The notes below the pieces were generated by a model. It saw only the letters and a program-made list of their open reading frames with translations. It did not search any database and had not been told where the DNA came from. The position numbers were made by a program, and so were the translations under genes. Source: Marinobacter halotolerans (lineage in GTDB: Bacteria; Pseudomonadota; Gammaproteobacteria; Pseudomonadales; Oleiphilaceae). From it: a DNA stretch of 64,000 nt. This document shows, in pieces, positions 62,539 through 64,000 of the stretch; the stretch's first letter is position 1, and the number at the start of each line of letters is the position of its first letter. The DNA is taken from assembly GCF_008795985.1 (NCBI RefSeq), contig NZ_VMHP01000001.1:372001-436000 (forward strand), written 5' to 3'.

Positions 62539-62964
62539 ATGGCTATTGAACAAGTTCTGTACCGCGCCTCTGCCGAGGCAACAGGTGGTCGTGACGGCCG
62601 CGCCATTTCTTCAGACGGCATTCTGGATGTTGAGTTGGCAACCCCCAAAGAAATGGGCGGTGCTGGCGGCAAGGGCACCAATCCGGAGCAGCTTTTCGCT
62701 GCAGGCTATTCCGCCTGTTTTCTTGGCGCCATGAAAATGGTTGCTGGCCGTGACAAGTTACCCATGCCGGAAGATGCATTCATTGAGGGTGAAGTTGGTT
62801 TTGGCAAAACAGCTGGCGGTTTCGGAATCGAAGTAGAACTGAAGATTTCTCTGCCCGGCATGGACGACAGCCAGGCTGACCAGTTGATAAACGAAGCCCA
62901 TAAGGTGTGCCCCTACTCCAATGCCACCCGCGGCAACATCGACGTCACCCTGACCCGCGTCTGA
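62539..62964 (+). CDS. ohr: Organic hydroperoxide reductase Ohr
   Basis: A 141-residue thiol peroxidase that reduces organic hydroperoxides with lipoamide or dihydrolipoyl donors. The two catalytic Cys are in '[12 protein letters not shown]' (Cys60) and '[13 protein letters not shown]' (Cys124); Arg in 'GGRDGR' and Glu50 complete the active site. AAGGAG lies 9 bp before ATG. It has its own promoter region of 128 bp after ohrR, consistent with separate control by OhrR. Confidence 0.96.
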   Translation: MAIEQVLYRASAEATGGRDGRAISSDGILDVELATPKEMGGAGGKGTNPEQLFAAGYSACFLGAMKMVAGRDKLPMPEDAFIEGEVGFGKTAGGFGIEVELKISLPGMDDSQADQLINEAHKVCPYSNATRGNIDVTLTRV

Positions 62965-62991
62965 ATATTCGCAGGATAGTCAGGTGACAGG

Positions 62992-63022
62992 AAAAGCAGC
63001 GGTTTCACCCGCTGCTTTTTTT
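62992..63022. terminator. Bidirectional intrinsic terminator between ohr and the LysE-type gene
   Basis: AAAAGCAGCGG (62992-63002) pairs with CCGCTGCTTTT (63009-63019) around a 6-nt loop, followed by more T on the plus strand and preceded by A on the minus strand. It overlaps the stop of the convergent gene. Confidence 0.85.
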
Positions 63023-63638
63023 ACGTCAGTGCAGACAGCTCCACCGACACCATGGGAATCACCGACAGCACCAGTAGCACCCCCATGGTCCAGTTGAACC
63101 AACGGCGATAGGTCGGCTTCTGCAACAGCCGCCGCAAACCGGCGCCGCCCAGCAGCCAGGCGCCAACGCTGGGCACCGCCACCACCATAAACGCGGCCGC
63201 AATCCACAGAGCCTGATAGATCACCTCACCACTAACGGTGGTGAACGTGGCCAACGCGCCAACTGCCATCACCCAGGCTTTGGGATTCACCCACTGGAAA
63301 GCCGCTGCCTGCCAGAACGAAAGAGGCCGACTGGTATCGTTTTTCTTGATCTCGGTTGCCGTCGTGGCAATGCGCCAGGCCAGATACAGCAGATAACTAA
63401 TGCCCAGCACCTTGATCACCTGGTGCATCACCGGCACCGCCTCGAATACCTTGCCAAGCCCCATGCTGATCGCCAGCACCATGGCCGGAAAACCGATGCA
63501 GATACCCAGGTAGTGGGGCAATGTGCGCCATACGCCGAAGTTCAGGCCCGACGTCATCACCATGATGTTGTTCGGGCCCGGCGTTGCCGTGGAGACCAGG
63601 GCAAACAACAGTACGCTTAACAGAATTTCCATGTTCAT
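63021..63638 (-). CDS. LysE/RhtB family amino-acid exporter
   Basis: A 205-residue membrane protein with six hydrophobic segments. 'LVSTATPGPNNIMVMTSG' near the N terminus is the LysE/RhtB signature, then 'WRTLPHYLGICIGFPAMVL'. Members export homoserine, threonine, lysine or similar. Start may be 63638 or two codons later. The substrate is unknown. Confidence 0.9.
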   Translation of the reverse strand: MNMEILLSVLLFALVSTATPGPNNIMVMTSGLNFGVWRTLPHYLGICIGFPAMVLAISMGLGKVFEAVPVMHQVIKVLGISYLLYLAWRIATTATEIKKNDTSRPLSFWQAAAFQWVNPKAWVMAVGALATFTTVSGEVIYQALWIAAAFMVVAVPSVGAWLLGGAGLRRLLQKPTYRRWFNWTMGVLLVLSVIPMVSVELSALT

Positions 63639-63649
63639 CTACCCCGGCC

Positions 63650-63913
63650 TCATGTTTTCCAGAATGGCTTACGCAGTTCGGCCTGTCGCTGGCTTTCACT
63701 GATTCCGATATCCGCCAGCAGGCGAGCATCAAGCCGGGCAAGCTGCGCGCGGCTGCGATGATTGCGGACTATCGCCATCAGCCAGCCTGAGAACGAGAAC
63801 ACCATAATCACGCGCTGCATCCGGATCACCGCCTTCGCCGGGCTGGCGACGGCCGATTTCGCTGCGCGGACAACACCGCCATGGGTCAACGAATGGATGT
63901 GTGCTGTGGTCAT
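63650..63913 (-). CDS. DUF1127 small protein
   Basis: An 87-residue protein. The C-terminal 40 residues, 'SRAQLARLDARLLADIGIS' followed by 'ESQRQAELRKPFW', are the DUF1127 (YjiS-like) motif; a hydrophobic stretch near 35-50 precedes it. In other bacteria DUF1127 proteins bind RNA or relate to phosphate/carbon stress. It is 11 bp upstream of the LysE-type gene and may be co-transcribed. Confidence 0.85.
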   Translation of the reverse strand: MTTAHIHSLTHGGVVRAAKSAVASPAKAVIRMQRVIMVFSFSGWLMAIVRNHRSRAQLARLDARLLADIGISESQRQAELRKPFWKT

Positions 63914-64000
63914 GTGCCTTCTCCTTCTTTTACTGTTATGAGCCTGTTCATCCTAAACCGGCAATTGCAATGGTGACAGATTCAGTTTTCTGTTATTTTA

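Overview
The window looks like a chromosomal segment of a marine gammaproteobacterium, most probably Marinobacter or a close relative. This is inferred from protein character and not from any marker gene: an acyclic-terpene/branched acyl-CoA catabolic cluster, several acyl-CoA enzymes, a PEP-CTERM protein, a fused MrpAB-type sodium/proton antiporter, PhoX, DUF1127 and DUF2244 proteins, and GC-rich coding DNA. I see no rRNA, tRNA, transposase gene, prophage or CRISPR array. Coding density is high; only two stretches above 300 bp lack a gene (238-640 and 8192-8532).

Layout. 1-5.3 kb: the end of an enoyl-CoA hydratase, a biotin-containing acyl-CoA carboxylase alpha subunit, an SDR and an acyl-CoA synthetase, in the order of atuEFGH (geranyl-CoA pathway). 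5.5-8.2 kb, minus strand: quinone oxidoreductase-like protein, membrane-anchored BLUF photoreceptor, PEP-CTERM protein. 8.5-12.5 kb: purine permease, apt, FAH-family hydrolase, UbiB-like kinase. 12.5-16.8 kb, minus strand: mscL, a secreted protein, a zinc-ligand-poor sirtuin, a DUF2244 protein and D-2-hydroxyglutarate dehydrogenase, the last divergent from serA. 18.3-23.1 kb: OmpA-like lipoprotein, two alpha/beta hydrolases, GIY-YIG protein, EamA transporter, rlmJ. 23.2-28.2 kb: an operon behind a Fur-box-like site encoding two imelysins, a di-heme DUF1111 protein and a DUF1513 protein. 28.2-34.3 kb: MFS protein, DUF4870 protein, an unusual chemoreceptor, PhoX, an acidic lipoprotein. 34.4-41.6 kb: acyl-CoA dehydrogenase, GlxA-type regulator, CNNM/CBS protein, FadH-like reductase, crotonase. 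41.7-47.5 kb: the Mrp antiporter operon. 47.6-54.5 kb: ppnP, AlkK-like acyl-CoA ligase, dadA, SUI1 factor, DUF4136 lipoprotein, YigZ, and a two-component system. 54.7-64 kb: acyltransferase, NAD salvage pair pncA-pncB, dodecin, DUF3750 protein, azlCD, SIRT4-like sirtuin, ohrR-ohr, a LysE exporter and a DUF1127 protein.

The most unusual signal is non-coding. Four intergenic elements (252-359, 417-611, 5381-5490, 59689-59792) share a conserved core, but each core is enclosed by a long inverted repeat of 25-30 bp whose sequence is different at every locus and perfect or nearly perfect within it. Three of the cores are exactly 54 nt. A mini-hairpin in the core keeps its pairing through compensatory changes (C-G, U-A and A-U at one pair). 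The fourth element holds a larger loop of 135 nt with at least three internal hairpins. I know no named family with a conserved loop and locus-specific arms. It could be a mobile or self-templating element, a REP-like relative, a structured RNA, or a recurrent 3'-end structure.
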